Position numbers and translations under genes: made by a program. The notes under the pieces are model-generated. The model did not search any database and was not told the DNA's origin. It was given only the letters and a program-made list of their open reading frames with translations. From Furfurilactobacillus entadae (lineage in GTDB: Bacteria; Bacillota; Bacilli; Lactobacillales; Lactobacillaceae): a stretch of 64,000 bases of DNA. The stretch lies in NCBI RefSeq assembly GCF_045862745.1, contig NZ_BQXN01000006.1:46620-110619 (forward strand). Reading direction: 5' to 3'. Of the stretch, positions 53,315 to 61,495 are shown piece after piece (position 1 is the stretch's first letter; each line of letters starts with the position of its first letter).

Positions 53315-54736
53315 ATGAAAAAAACTAAAATCGTTAGTACGCTGGGACCTGCTAGTACAGATGTCGACACGATCGTTAAGTTGATTGAGGCCGGTGCCAA
53401 CGTTTTCCGGTTTAACTTTTCTCACGGAGATCATGAAGAACATCTTGGTCGTTTGAACAATGTTCATGAAGCCGAAAAGATTACTGGCAAGACTGTTGGG
53501 ATCATGCTTGACACCAAGGGTGCCGAAATTCGGACCACTGTTCAAAAAGATGGTAAAATCGCCTACAAGATTGGTGACACGGTTCGGATCTCAATGGACG
53601 ACTCCATTGAAGGAACACACGATAAGATCGCCGTTACTTACCCTGGTTTGTACGACGACGTTCATGTTGGTGGCCACGTCTTATTCGATGATGGTTTGAT
53701 CGACATGAAGATCGACGAAAAGGACGACGCTAACAAGGAATTGGTAACGACCGTTCAAAACAACGGACTGTTGGGCTCACGGAAGGGTGTTAACGCACCT
53801 GGTGTTTCCATCAACCTACCTGGGATCACTGAAAAAGATGCTTCTGACATTCGTTTCGGTTTAGACAACGAAATCAACTTCATTGCTGCTTCATTCGTTC
53901 GTAAGGCCCAAGATGTCTTGGATATCCGTGCTTTACTTGAAGAAAAGAACATGCCACACGTTCAAATCTTCCCTAAGATTGAATCACAAGAAGGAATCGA
54001 CAACTTCGATGAAATTCTTGAAGTTTCTGACGGTTTGATGGTTGCTCGTGGAGACATGGGTGTGGAGATTCCACCTGAAAACGTTCCGTTGGTTCAAAAA
54101 GAATTGATCCGTCGTTGTAACGAATTGGGCAAGCCAGTTATCACAGCAACCCAAATGCTGGACTCCATGCAAGAAAACCCACGCCCAACGCGTGCCGAAG
54201 CTTCTGACGTTGCCAACGCCGTCTTTGATGGTACTGACGCAACCATGTTATCTGGTGAATCAGCTAACGGGGACTACCCAGTAGAATCCGTTGCTACCAT
54301 GAACCGGATCGACATCAAGGCTGAAAACGACTTGAGTGTTGATGGTCACGCCGTTCACAACTACGACACTTCAGATGTTACGGAAGCCGTTGCTGCTGCC
54401 GTTGCCCGGACTGCAAGTAACTTGCATGTTAAGACAATCGTTGCTGCGACTGCTTCAGGTCACACTGCCCGGATGATCAGTAAGTACCGTCCAAACGCAG
54501 ACATCTTGGCCGTAACGTTCGACGAACGCACACAACGTGGTTTGATGATCAACTGGGGTGTTTACCCAGTGATCGACACTGCTCCAGCAAGTACTGATGA
54601 CATGTTCGCATTAGCGAAGAAGCGTGTTGTTGAAGAAGGCTTGGCTGAAAAGGGTGACACGATCATCGTGACTGCCGGTGTTCCTGTTGGAACTAAGGGC
54701 ACAACGAACATCATGCGCGTTATGCGGATCGACTAA
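53315..54736 (+). CDS. pyk: Pyruvate kinase, short form
   Basis: Last step of glycolysis, ATP from phosphoenolpyruvate; 473 residues. KIVSTLGPAS, the metal/substrate site KIESQEGIDNFDEIL and DGLMVARGDMGVEIP, plus TATQMLDSMQENPRPTRAEASDVANAVFDG, are all present. The extra C-terminal PEP-utiliser-like domain seen in about 585-residue Bacillus and homofermentative Lactobacillus enzymes is missing; the protein ends cleanly at MRVMRID before a terminator. Codon use is strongly biased, as in highly expressed genes. No pfkA precedes it. Confidence 0.97.
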   Translation: MKKTKIVSTLGPASTDVDTIVKLIEAGANVFRFNFSHGDHEEHLGRLNNVHEAEKITGKTVGIMLDTKGAEIRTTVQKDGKIAYKIGDTVRISMDDSIEGTHDKIAVTYPGLYDDVHVGGHVLFDDGLIDMKIDEKDDANKELVTTVQNNGLLGSRKGVNAPGVSINLPGITEKDASDIRFGLDNEINFIAASFVRKAQDVLDIRALLEEKNMPHVQIFPKIESQEGIDNFDEILEVSDGLMVARGDMGVEIPPENVPLVQKELIRRCNELGKPVITATQMLDSMQENPRPTRAEASDVANAVFDGTDATMLSGESANGDYPVESVATMNRIDIKAENDLSVDGHAVHNYDTSDVTEAVAAAVARTASNLHVKTIVAATASGHTARMISKYRPNADILAVTFDERTQRGLMINWGVYPVIDTAPASTDDMFALAKKRVVEEGLAEKGDTIIVTAGVPVGTKGTTNIMRVMRID

Positions 54737-54802
54737 GCATTAATGTGTTAACAATAAACGGAATTATGGCATAAGACCGTTTAGAGAATTAATTTCAAGT
54801 TG

Positions 54803-54846
54803 AAATGGCTGACTTCCTGAGTTCAGGAAGTCAGCCATTTTTGTTG
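54803..54846. terminator. Terminator after pyk
   Basis: AAATGGCTGACTTCCTGA and TCAGGAAGTCAGCCATTT form a perfect 18-bp stem, followed by TTGTT. Confidence 0.92.
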
Positions 54847-54901
54847 CAAGAAAAATGAGTGGCGAGTTAGCCGGGCGGCGGTCGCGTGATGGCGCGCATT
54901 C

Positions 54902-54910
54902 TGCTATAAT
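54902..54910 (+). promoter_or_regulatory. Extended -10 promoter of cvfB
   Basis: TGCTATAAT ends 33 bases before the chosen start. There is no clear -35. Confidence 0.65.
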
Positions 54911-54943
54911 GGTACAAACGAAAACGACAACGTGGAGGCAGCT

Positions 54944-55840
54944 ATGCATGATTTACTCGGTCGGGTCATCGAAGCAAAGGTGATCGACCAAAATGACGAG
55001 AATTACGTCGTTCAAAGTAACGGCTTTTCGTTCCTATTTGCAAAAGAAGAAGCAGACCACAAACTGGGGATTGGTGCCCAGGTGGTGGGATTTGCCTATG
55101 AAAATGAACATCATGATTATCAGTTAACCACCCACATTCCTAAAGCCCAGGTGGGGCACTATGCGTTTGGCACGGTTGTCCGGTCTGCTCATGGCCTTGG
55201 GGTGTTCGTGGATGTTGGTTTACCGAACAAGGATTTCGTCGTTTCAGTCGATGAATTACCAACGGTCGCCAACCTAATGCCACAAAAGGGCGATCGGTTG
55301 ATGATCAGCCTGGTCGTGGACAATAAGAACCGCTTGTGGGGACACTTGGCGGATAGTGACGTCTTTACAGCCATTAGTCGGCGGGCGACACCACAACTGA
55401 AAAATCAGGACGTCACGGCGACCGTTTACCGGTTGAAATTGGCTGGAACGCTGGTCTTAACGGATGATTATTACCTTGGATTTGTTCATCCATCCGAACG
55501 TGAACGCGAACCACGGCTTGGTGAATCCGTTACCGGCCGGGTGATTGGCGTTCGTCCCGATGGTGGGATGAACATTTCACTGAAGCCGCGGGCCTACCAA
55601 GCAATTGGTGATGACGCCGGGCAGCTTTTAGCAGCCTTAAGTCATGATGCAGAACATACCTTGCCTTTTACGGATAAAAGTAGTCCAGACGCCATTAAGG
55701 AATACTTCGGGATCAGTAAGGGTCAGTTTAAACGCGCCCTTGGTCATTTATTAAAGGACCGTTTGATCACACAAGAGCCAACGGGGATCACGTTAACGGC
55801 GGCAGGGATCAAGGCAGCAAGTCATGACAACGCCAAGTAA
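54944..55840 (+). CDS. cvfB: S1 RNA-binding domain protein, CvfB-like
   Basis: A 298-residue RNA-binding protein with consecutive S1-like OB folds (GTVVRSAHGLGVFVDVGLPNKDFVVSVDELP and TGRVIGVRPDGGMNISLKPRAY) and a C-terminal winged helix (IKEYFGISKGQFKRALGHLLKDRLI). CvfB/YitL proteins affect virulence and RNA metabolism in other Firmicutes. ATG 54944 follows TGGAGGC. Its end overlaps xerD by 17 bases. Confidence 0.9.
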   Translation: MHDLLGRVIEAKVIDQNDENYVVQSNGFSFLFAKEEADHKLGIGAQVVGFAYENEHHDYQLTTHIPKAQVGHYAFGTVVRSAHGLGVFVDVGLPNKDFVVSVDELPTVANLMPQKGDRLMISLVVDNKNRLWGHLADSDVFTAISRRATPQLKNQDVTATVYRLKLAGTLVLTDDYYLGFVHPSEREREPRLGESVTGRVIGVRPDGGMNISLKPRAYQAIGDDAGQLLAALSHDAEHTLPFTDKSSPDAIKEYFGISKGQFKRALGHLLKDRLITQEPTGITLTAAGIKAASHDNAK

Positions 55841-56741
55841 GGTTCCAACGAGTCTGGCAGATCCCATGGCTGACTACCTCACCTACGTTAAGGTTGAGCG
55901 GGGGTTAGCGAAGAATAGTCTAACGAGTTACGCGCAGGAATTACGTGCGTTTAATGCGTTTTTAATGCGGCGCCACATTACGGACCTCCGTCGGGTGGAT
56001 CGTTACGTGATTTTAAATTATTTGCAGGCAGAAGATGAGGCGGACAAAGCGCGTGCTAGTGTCATTCATACGGTATCAGCACTGCGAAAATACTTCATGT
56101 TTTTAACCCGGGATGGTGTTATTGCGCAAAATCCCATGCTAAAGGTGGATCCACCGAAGCCTGCACGCCATTTGCCACAGGTATTGACGACGGCGGAAGT
56201 GGATCGTTTGTTACAGGTGCCTGATGTCACGAAGCCGCTGGGCATCCGTGATCGAACACTGCTTGAAGTGATGTATGCAACGGGGCTGCGGGTCAGCGAA
56301 GTCATTAACCTGACGGGTGACAACCTTCACCTTGATCTGGGTTTCATTCAAACGGTTGGGAAGGGTGACAAAGAGCGCATCATTCCAATCGGTGATCTGG
56401 CCAGTGAGTGGTTGACGACGTACATGACAACAATCCGCCCGAAGCTGATCAAGGACCAGCCAACAACGGCAATTTTTGTGAATGCCCACGGGCGCCAATT
56501 GACGCGTCAAGGGGTTTGGAAAAATTTAAAGGCCATGGTTCGGGCAGCGGATATCGATAAGGATGTAACGCCGCATACGTTGCGGCATTCGTTTGCTACG
56601 CACATTTTAGAAAACGGGGCCGATCTGCGGGTGGTTCAAGAATTGCTGGGCCACTCTGATATTTCGACCACCCAAATCTACACGCACATTTCAAAACAGC
56701 GCTTGGCGGATGTTTACCGAAAGGCACATCCCCGGGCTTAA
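55824..56741 (+). CDS. xerD: Site-specific tyrosine recombinase XerD
   Basis: Resolves chromosome dimers at dif together with a partner; 305 residues. The N-terminal SAM-like domain is DYLTYVKVERGLAKNSLTSYAQEL. The catalytic set is R in ATGLRVSEVINL, K in VGKGDKERIIP, HTLRHSFATH, GHSDISTTQIYTHI with the Tyr nucleophile. It overlaps cvfB and precedes ribT and the scp genes, a common order in lactobacilli. Confidence 0.95.
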   Translation: MTTPSKVPTSLADPMADYLTYVKVERGLAKNSLTSYAQELRAFNAFLMRRHITDLRRVDRYVILNYLQAEDEADKARASVIHTVSALRKYFMFLTRDGVIAQNPMLKVDPPKPARHLPQVLTTAEVDRLLQVPDVTKPLGIRDRTLLEVMYATGLRVSEVINLTGDNLHLDLGFIQTVGKGDKERIIPIGDLASEWLTTYMTTIRPKLIKDQPTTAIFVNAHGRQLTRQGVWKNLKAMVRAADIDKDVTPHTLRHSFATHILENGADLRVVQELLGHSDISTTQIYTHISKQRLADVYRKAHPRA

Positions 56742-56773
56742 CCAAACAAATCATGATGGGAGGCAACAACGAC

Positions 56774-57133
56774 GTGTTAGTGAAGTATCGCGATGATTAC
56801 GAGAAAACCACAATGGGCTTGTTAGCCTTCTTACCGGATTTTCGAAACATGGACCATTTGAAAACGGAGATGCGGTGGTACACCGAGGTTTCAGCGCGAC
56901 AAATGTATTTGTGGCGTAATGACCATCAACAGTTTACAGGGGTTCTTGGTGTGGAATTAACGGGCGATGTTGTGCTGGTTCGCCTGCTGGTCTTGTCACC
57001 GCAAGAACGGAACGATAGTACGAGAAACGCCATCCTTGATGCCGTTGCCAAGTTGTATCCGGAACGCCGGATCATGGGAACCATCGAAATGACGCCAACA
57101 ATTCTCCGGTGGCAGAACCTTGACGGCCGCTGA
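56774..57133 (+). CDS. ribT: RibT-like GNAT family acetyltransferase
   Basis: A 119-residue protein resembling RibT, the small GNAT-like protein of the B. subtilis riboflavin region: VKYRDDYEKTTMGLLAFLPDF at the start and QMYLWRNDHQQFTGVLGVEL in the middle. GTG 56774 is chosen because GGGAGGC lies upstream. It overlaps scpA by 14 bases. No riboflavin synthesis genes are nearby, so the name reflects homology, not a shown role. Confidence 0.8.
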   Translation: MLVKYRDDYEKTTMGLLAFLPDFRNMDHLKTEMRWYTEVSARQMYLWRNDHQQFTGVLGVELTGDVVLVRLLVLSPQERNDSTRNAILDAVAKLYPERRIMGTIEMTPTILRWQNLDGR

Positions 57134-58004
57134 TCAGACCCCGTCAAGTGGCCAGCGGCGCGGACAAATAGCACATGACCGCGAAGCTGCCATCAACTTG
57201 GCGTTGGCAAATCAACCTACCATTAAAATTAACGATTTTGAGGGCCCCCTCGACCTGTTGCTCCATTTGATTCGGAGTTCAGAAATGGATATTTACGATA
57301 TCCAAATTTCAGCCATTACGGCCCAGTATCTCGGCTACCTTCACCAGATGAAGGAAATGAAGTTGGATGTTGCTGGTGAATATCTGGTCATGGCGGCAAC
57401 GTTGATGACCATTAAAAGTCGGATGTTGTTACCGCGAGCAGAACCAGAATTGACCGAAGAAGATGGTCAAGTGCTGGACCCGCGGGCAGAGTTAGTGAGC
57501 CAGTTACTGGAATACCGGCGTTATCAGCAAGCAGCCAATGAGTTGCGCGATAAAGAGCAAGACCGTAAGCAACAGTTTACCCGGGCAGCCAGTGCGGTGC
57601 CGGACGACATTACGCTGGCACCGATTTCCCCCGGTCTTAATTTGGACGACCTGCAAGCGGCGTTTGAAAAAATGCTCAGTCGGCGGCAAGTGACACAGCC
57701 ACTATTTAAAACGGTGGCAACAGAACAGTTTTCGTTACGCGAACAAATGCATGTCGTGTTAACACAGCTCGATCAGGTACGGCCCACGACATTTGACGCG
57801 TTATTTACGGTGCAGCCAACGACTGACGAAGTGGTGACCACCTTTTTAGCCGTCCTGGAGTTAGCGAAGCTAAGTGCGGTTCGGTTTGAGCAGGCAGAAG
57901 CAAATGAGCCGATCATGGTGTACGCTGGGGAGCAAAACGAAGCCGCGTTAGCGGAAGCTGATTTAACAATTTTTGGGAATGAGACAACAAATGACGAACA
58001 TTGA
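57120..58004 (+). CDS. scpA: Segregation and condensation protein A
   Basis: Kleisin subunit of the SMC condensin, 294 residues. The N-terminal SMC-head-binding motif INDFEGPLDLLLHLIRSSEMDIYDI and the AATLMTIKSRMLLPRAEPE region are typical; a C-terminal winged helix follows. The start is TTG at 57120, inside ribT, with a weak ribosome binding site; the first 35 residues are not conserved, so the true start could be slightly different. It overlaps scpB by 14 bases. Confidence 0.92.
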   Translation: MTAADQTPSSGQRRGQIAHDREAAINLALANQPTIKINDFEGPLDLLLHLIRSSEMDIYDIQISAITAQYLGYLHQMKEMKLDVAGEYLVMAATLMTIKSRMLLPRAEPELTEEDGQVLDPRAELVSQLLEYRRYQQAANELRDKEQDRKQQFTRAASAVPDDITLAPISPGLNLDDLQAAFEKMLSRRQVTQPLFKTVATEQFSLREQMHVVLTQLDQVRPTTFDALFTVQPTTDEVVTTFLAVLELAKLSAVRFEQAEANEPIMVYAGEQNEAALAEADLTIFGNETTNDEH

Positions 58005-58629
58005 GCAAATTGAGGCCCTCCTGTTTGTGGCGGGTGACGAAGGAATTTCAATTAACGAAATCGCCCATGCAACCGGGTTTATGCGACCGGCCATCAGTAC
58101 ACTGTTGGATGAACTGGCCACTCGGTACCAGACAGATGAAAATTCACCGCTATGTTTACTGGAAACAGATGACCTCTACCGGTTAGCAACGAAAAAGGAA
58201 TTGGCACCGATCATCAAACGCTATTTTGAAGCACCACTTGCAACGAACCTGTCGCAGGCCTCACTGGAGGTGCTCGCCATCACAGCGTACCGGCAACCAG
58301 TCACGCGGGTCGATATTGATGAAATTCGTGGTGTTTCCAGTACCACAACGCTACAGAAATTGGTTCTCCGCAACCTTGTGGAAACAAAGGGGCGTAAGGA
58401 TGAACCTGGGCGACCGATTCTGTATGCCACGACCAACTATTTTTTAAACTACTTTGGACTTACCAATTTAGATCAATTACCACCACTGCCAGAAACGGAG
58501 CAGTTGGATGAGGACCAACCAGAAACGGGTGATTTGTTCCTGGCCGCGTTCACTAATCAGCTGACCAAGGCAACTGGTTCGACGAATGAAGATACTGACG
58601 AGAAGTCAGAAGAAAGTCAAGAGGACTAA
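57991..58629 (+). CDS. scpB: Segregation and condensation protein B
   Basis: Dimeric winged-helix subunit of the SMC-ScpAB condensin, 212 residues. The N-terminus IEQIEALLFVAGDEGISINEIA and the motif SLEVLAITAYRQPVTRVDIDEIRGV are diagnostic; the tail is acidic. ATG 57991 (MTNIEQIEALL) follows GGGAATGAG and overlaps the end of scpA. Confidence 0.94.
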   Translation: MTNIEQIEALLFVAGDEGISINEIAHATGFMRPAISTLLDELATRYQTDENSPLCLLETDDLYRLATKKELAPIIKRYFEAPLATNLSQASLEVLAITAYRQPVTRVDIDEIRGVSSTTTLQKLVLRNLVETKGRKDEPGRPILYATTNYFLNYFGLTNLDQLPPLPETEQLDEDQPETGDLFLAAFTNQLTKATGSTNEDTDEKSEESQED

Positions 58630-58632
58630 AAC

Positions 58633-59373
58633 ATGGAACGACTACAAAAAGTTATGGCACAGGCGGGGATTGCGTCCCGGCGTAAATCAGAGACGCTCAT
58701 TGCTTCCGGTCACGTTAAGGTGAACGGTGAAGTGATCAAAGAACTTGGCACAAAGGTTGGGCCAGAGGACGCCATTCAGGTCGACGGCGTTGCCATTCAA
58801 CAAGAACAATTCGTTTACTACCTGTTGTACAAGCCGCGTGGTGTTGTCTCAACGGCGCATGATGACAAGGGGCGGACGACGGTTGTGGATCTATTTCAGG
58901 ACGTGACCCAACGCATCTATCCCGTTGGTCGCCTGGACTACGATACGTCCGGCTTACTGTTAATGACGAATGACGGTGAATTGGCCAACCAACTAATGCA
59001 CCCTAAATACAAGGTGGACAAGACCTACGTTGCAAAGGTTAAGGGCATTCCAACGAATGAAGCCCTGGAACAAATGCGTCATGGACTAGTGGTCGATGGT
59101 CATAAAACGGCGCCCGCTCGGAGCAAAGTCCTGAGTGTTGATAAGCGAAAGCAAACGGCCATCATTCAGTTAACGATCCATGAAGGGCACAATCACCAAG
59201 TTAAAAACATGTTAAAGGCAATCGGGACACCAGTTGAAAAGCTCCGGCGCGATAGCTACGGCCCCCTTGATCTGTTGGGGATGACGTCTGGTGATTACCG
59301 TGAATTAAAGGCGACAGAAATCACTGCCTTGCGTGAGGCCGTTACTGAGCAACGGGTTCCTCGGCGACGGTAA
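58633..59373 (+). CDS. rluB: 23S rRNA pseudouridine synthase, RluB type
   Basis: An S4 domain at the N-terminus (ERLQKVMAQAGIASRRKSETLI) is followed by the RsuA/RluB catalytic domain with VGRLDYDTSGLLLMTNDGELAN, which carries the catalytic Asp. 246 residues, normal length. It lies three bases after scpB; scpA-scpB-rluB is a conserved cluster. Specificity (position 2605 of 23S rRNA or another) is inferred from context. Confidence 0.93.
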   Translation: MERLQKVMAQAGIASRRKSETLIASGHVKVNGEVIKELGTKVGPEDAIQVDGVAIQQEQFVYYLLYKPRGVVSTAHDDKGRTTVVDLFQDVTQRIYPVGRLDYDTSGLLLMTNDGELANQLMHPKYKVDKTYVAKVKGIPTNEALEQMRHGLVVDGHKTAPARSKVLSVDKRKQTAIIQLTIHEGHNHQVKNMLKAIGTPVEKLRRDSYGPLDLLGMTSGDYRELKATEITALREAVTEQRVPRRR

Positions 59374-59377
59374 TTAG

Positions 59378-59405
59378 TTGCGGTTTAACAATATTGTGTT
59401 ATACT
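59378..59405 (+). promoter_or_regulatory. Promoter of the ribU riboswitch transcript
   Basis: TTGCGG (59378-59383), a 16-base spacer and TATACT (59400-59405), with a TG one base upstream giving an extended -10. Confidence 0.65.
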
Positions 59406-59432
59406 GCACTAGTAAATTAAATTAAATTGGTT

Positions 59433-59549
59433 CGTCTTCAGGGCAGGGTGTAATTCCCGACCGGCGGTGATAGCCCGCGACTCCTAAGTAATTAGGATTG
59501 ATCTTGGTGGAATTCCGAGGCCGACAGTAAAGTCTGGTATAAAGAAGAT
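59433..59549 (+). ncRNA. FMN riboswitch (RFN element)
   Basis: The conserved core is present in order: TCTTCAGGGCAGGGTG, AATTCCCGACCGGCGGTGA, TAGCCCGCGA, then TTGGTGGAATTCCGAGGCCGA, CAGTAAAGTCTGGTAT and AAAGAAGA. The closing P1 stem is GTCTTC with GAAGAT. FMN binding should favour the downstream terminator and shut off ribU. Confidence 0.96.
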
Positions 59550-59587
59550 TGACAACAGTTCACGTGGTTCTTAACGTGGGTTAATTT

Positions 59588-59634
59588 GTCTATCCATTGT
59601 TTCCTGAAGAAGCAAGGGGTGGACTTTTTTTGTG
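59588..59634 (+). terminator. Riboswitch expression-platform terminator
   Basis: GTCTATCCATTG pairs with CAAGGGGTGGAC (one mismatch, some G-U), followed by seven T. It lies between the RFN element and ribU. Confidence 0.75.
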
Positions 59635-59691
59635 GTCAACCAACGAAGATGATCCTAAATGGTTTACGGACTAATTTAGGAGGACATGGTT

Positions 59692-60291
59692 ATGGGAAAC
59701 ACAGCGTTACGAAGAATGATTGGGGTGGCCGTCTTGGGGGCGGTCGCTGCCGTGGTGATGTTCATCGAATTTCCAATTTTGCCGGGGGCAACCTTTATGA
59801 AATTGGATTTAAGTTTGTTGATCATCTTGCTTGGGACCATTTTATATGGTTTGGGGGATGGGGTCCTGATCGCTGTGATTGCGGTCGTCTTACACCTCCT
59901 GTTTAAGGGTGTTAATCCGTTCAGTTTGATCGGTGACAGCATCGCCCTTGTTGCAAACATCGCGTACGTCCTGCCACTTTACTGGCTATTAAAAAAAGTG
60001 CCATGGCGGCGGGGTGTCACGTTATCTGTTGGCATTCTGGTGAGCACCGTCCTGCTGACGGTCATCATGACGGCACTAAACGGCTGGCTCATGTTTCCGC
60101 TGTACATTCAAGCGGGAGGGTTACCACAGACAACCGATATTGCTGCCTTATTGGTTTCCGTGGTGGTTCCGTTCAACCTATTAAAGGGACTCATTATTGG
60201 CGGGGCCTTCTGGGTTGTTTACGTTCGCATGGAACCCTGGCTCAATCGGCAACACCAGCAGTTAAGTCAGTCACATGCTGACGTTCATTAA
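59692..60291 (+). CDS. ribU: Riboflavin transporter RibU (ECF S component)
   Basis: Substrate-binding membrane subunit of an energy-coupling-factor transporter, 199 residues with about six helices. The opening GVAVLGAVAAVVMFIEFPILPG and KLDLSLLIILLGTILYGLGDG, and NPFSLIGDSIALVANIAYV, are typical of RibU. ATG 59692 has GGAGG eight bases upstream; an ATG at 59686 is too close to it. It is FMN-controlled, and the imported vitamin feeds RibF (1964-2929). Confidence 0.93.
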   Translation: MGNTALRRMIGVAVLGAVAAVVMFIEFPILPGATFMKLDLSLLIILLGTILYGLGDGVLIAVIAVVLHLLFKGVNPFSLIGDSIALVANIAYVLPLYWLLKKVPWRRGVTLSVGILVSTVLLTVIMTALNGWLMFPLYIQAGGLPQTTDIAALLVSVVVPFNLLKGLIIGGAFWVVYVRMEPWLNRQHQQLSQSHADVH

Positions 60292-60303
60292 AATAAACCG
60301 TTA

Positions 60304-60340
60304 GACGACTACCCAACGGATGTGTTGGGTAGTCGTTTTT
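60304..60340 (+). terminator. Terminator after ribU
   Basis: ACGACTACCCAAC pairs perfectly with GTTGGGTAGTCGT, followed by TTTT. Confidence 0.88.
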
Positions 60341-60394
60341 ACATCGTTTACGTAGATTCAAACGGGGACTTTATCGCGGTGATGACGGCGAATG

Positions 60395-60403
60395 TGCTAC
60401 ACT
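60395..60403 (+). promoter_or_regulatory. Extended -10 promoter of the ypbB-recQ pair
   Basis: TGCTACACT lies 33 bases upstream of the first gene. Confidence 0.55.
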
Positions 60404-60436
60404 AACACCAGCGAAAAATGACAGGAGGATGGTCGC

Positions 60437-61495
60437 GTGGCACCGACACTTTTATTAGCACTACTTTCACCGACACAACCGCGCCGACCAAAGGTTCTAT
60501 ATAACTGTTTACAGGGCCGGAAGACCGTGTCGATTCTTTTTTGGAGTTTACGGTATGATGTCCTCTCGTGGTCAAACGTTCTGCCAAACCTAACGTGGGC
60601 AGAAATGACGACCGCAATTGATGAGTTGGTTAAACGCCAGCAGGTGCTTGTGACGCCGGATGGCCAATTGGTGGTTGCCAAACCGGCCGTTCCAGCATGG
60701 CAAACAGCGGTGACGATGGTGACTGAACTCGTGCCAGAAACACTCCGACAACAGGCACGGTGGCTGCCGTGGCAACAGGTCAGTGAAACAGGTTTGTTGG
60801 GGCTCCAAGCAGTCGCACAGGCCCAGCACCACGAGATGACCTATTTTCCGGTTAGTGTTACGGAACAAGCGCGGGCGCACGTTCGTGAATGGTTTAAGAC
60901 ACTTACGGTAACCAAGACGGTTGACCAAGTGCCGCGACAACTGCACGATTGGTTACTAACCTTACCAGATCGCCAAGCACAGCTATTTGTCAGTCAATTG
61001 GTTGGCCCCGCACATCCGGGAACGACCACGACGCAGCTTAGCCAGCTATGGTCAGCACCTGGATGGACGATCCAGTTGCAGCAAATTGCCAATTGGTTAA
61101 GTTTGGCCGTGTTTTTACAGTCAGAAGCAACCGGGCTTGCGCTCTTGGTGGCGCCATTTTGGCAACCAATGTTAGCCCCTTCGCTGGATCAAACGCTGAC
61201 CGCACTCAAGCAAGGGTTAACGCAAACCCAGATTCAACAGCAGCGCGGATTGAAGGTTAGCACCATCAATGAACATTTGTTGGAAGCAGCCATTTGGTTG
61301 CCGGTGGATGAATTTCCTTATAAGCGGTTGCTGACCGCAGACGTTATTAACCAGGTTCGTCAACAGCAACCGCAAAACATTGATGAGTGGCAGTATGAAA
61401 CACAAACCGCAGCAGCCGATTTTTTTACGTTTCGACTTGTTCAAATTTGGGAGACAAAACATGACTCAGGGACCAACCCACGTGAAACCGAATGA
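60437..61495 (+). CDS. YpbB-like helix-turn-helix protein encoded with recQ
   Basis: A 352-residue protein whose C-terminal part (about residues 255-315, LTALKQGLTQTQIQQQRGLKVSTINEHLLEAAIWL) is the helix-turn-helix/HRDC-like domain of YpbB family proteins. The N-terminal 240 residues are poorly conserved. GTG 60437 follows AGGAGG. It overlaps recQ by 35 bases. The short RecQ lacks this domain, so the two may work as a split helicase, an inference from gene order. Confidence 0.8.
   Translation: MAPTLLLALLSPTQPRRPKVLYNCLQGRKTVSILFWSLRYDVLSWSNVLPNLTWAEMTTAIDELVKRQQVLVTPDGQLVVAKPAVPAWQTAVTMVTELVPETLRQQARWLPWQQVSETGLLGLQAVAQAQHHEMTYFPVSVTEQARAHVREWFKTLTVTKTVDQVPRQLHDWLLTLPDRQAQLFVSQLVGPAHPGTTTTQLSQLWSAPGWTIQLQQIANWLSLAVFLQSEATGLALLVAPFWQPMLAPSLDQTLTALKQGLTQTQIQQQRGLKVSTINEHLLEAAIWLPVDEFPYKRLLTADVINQVRQQQPQNIDEWQYETQTAAADFFTFRLVQIWETKHDSGTNPRETE

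Noticed and set aside
59586..59906. Plus-strand open frame of 106 codons across the riboswitch terminator and ribU
   Set aside because: It covers the terminator hairpin and is out of frame with ribU, whose transporter motifs are clear.
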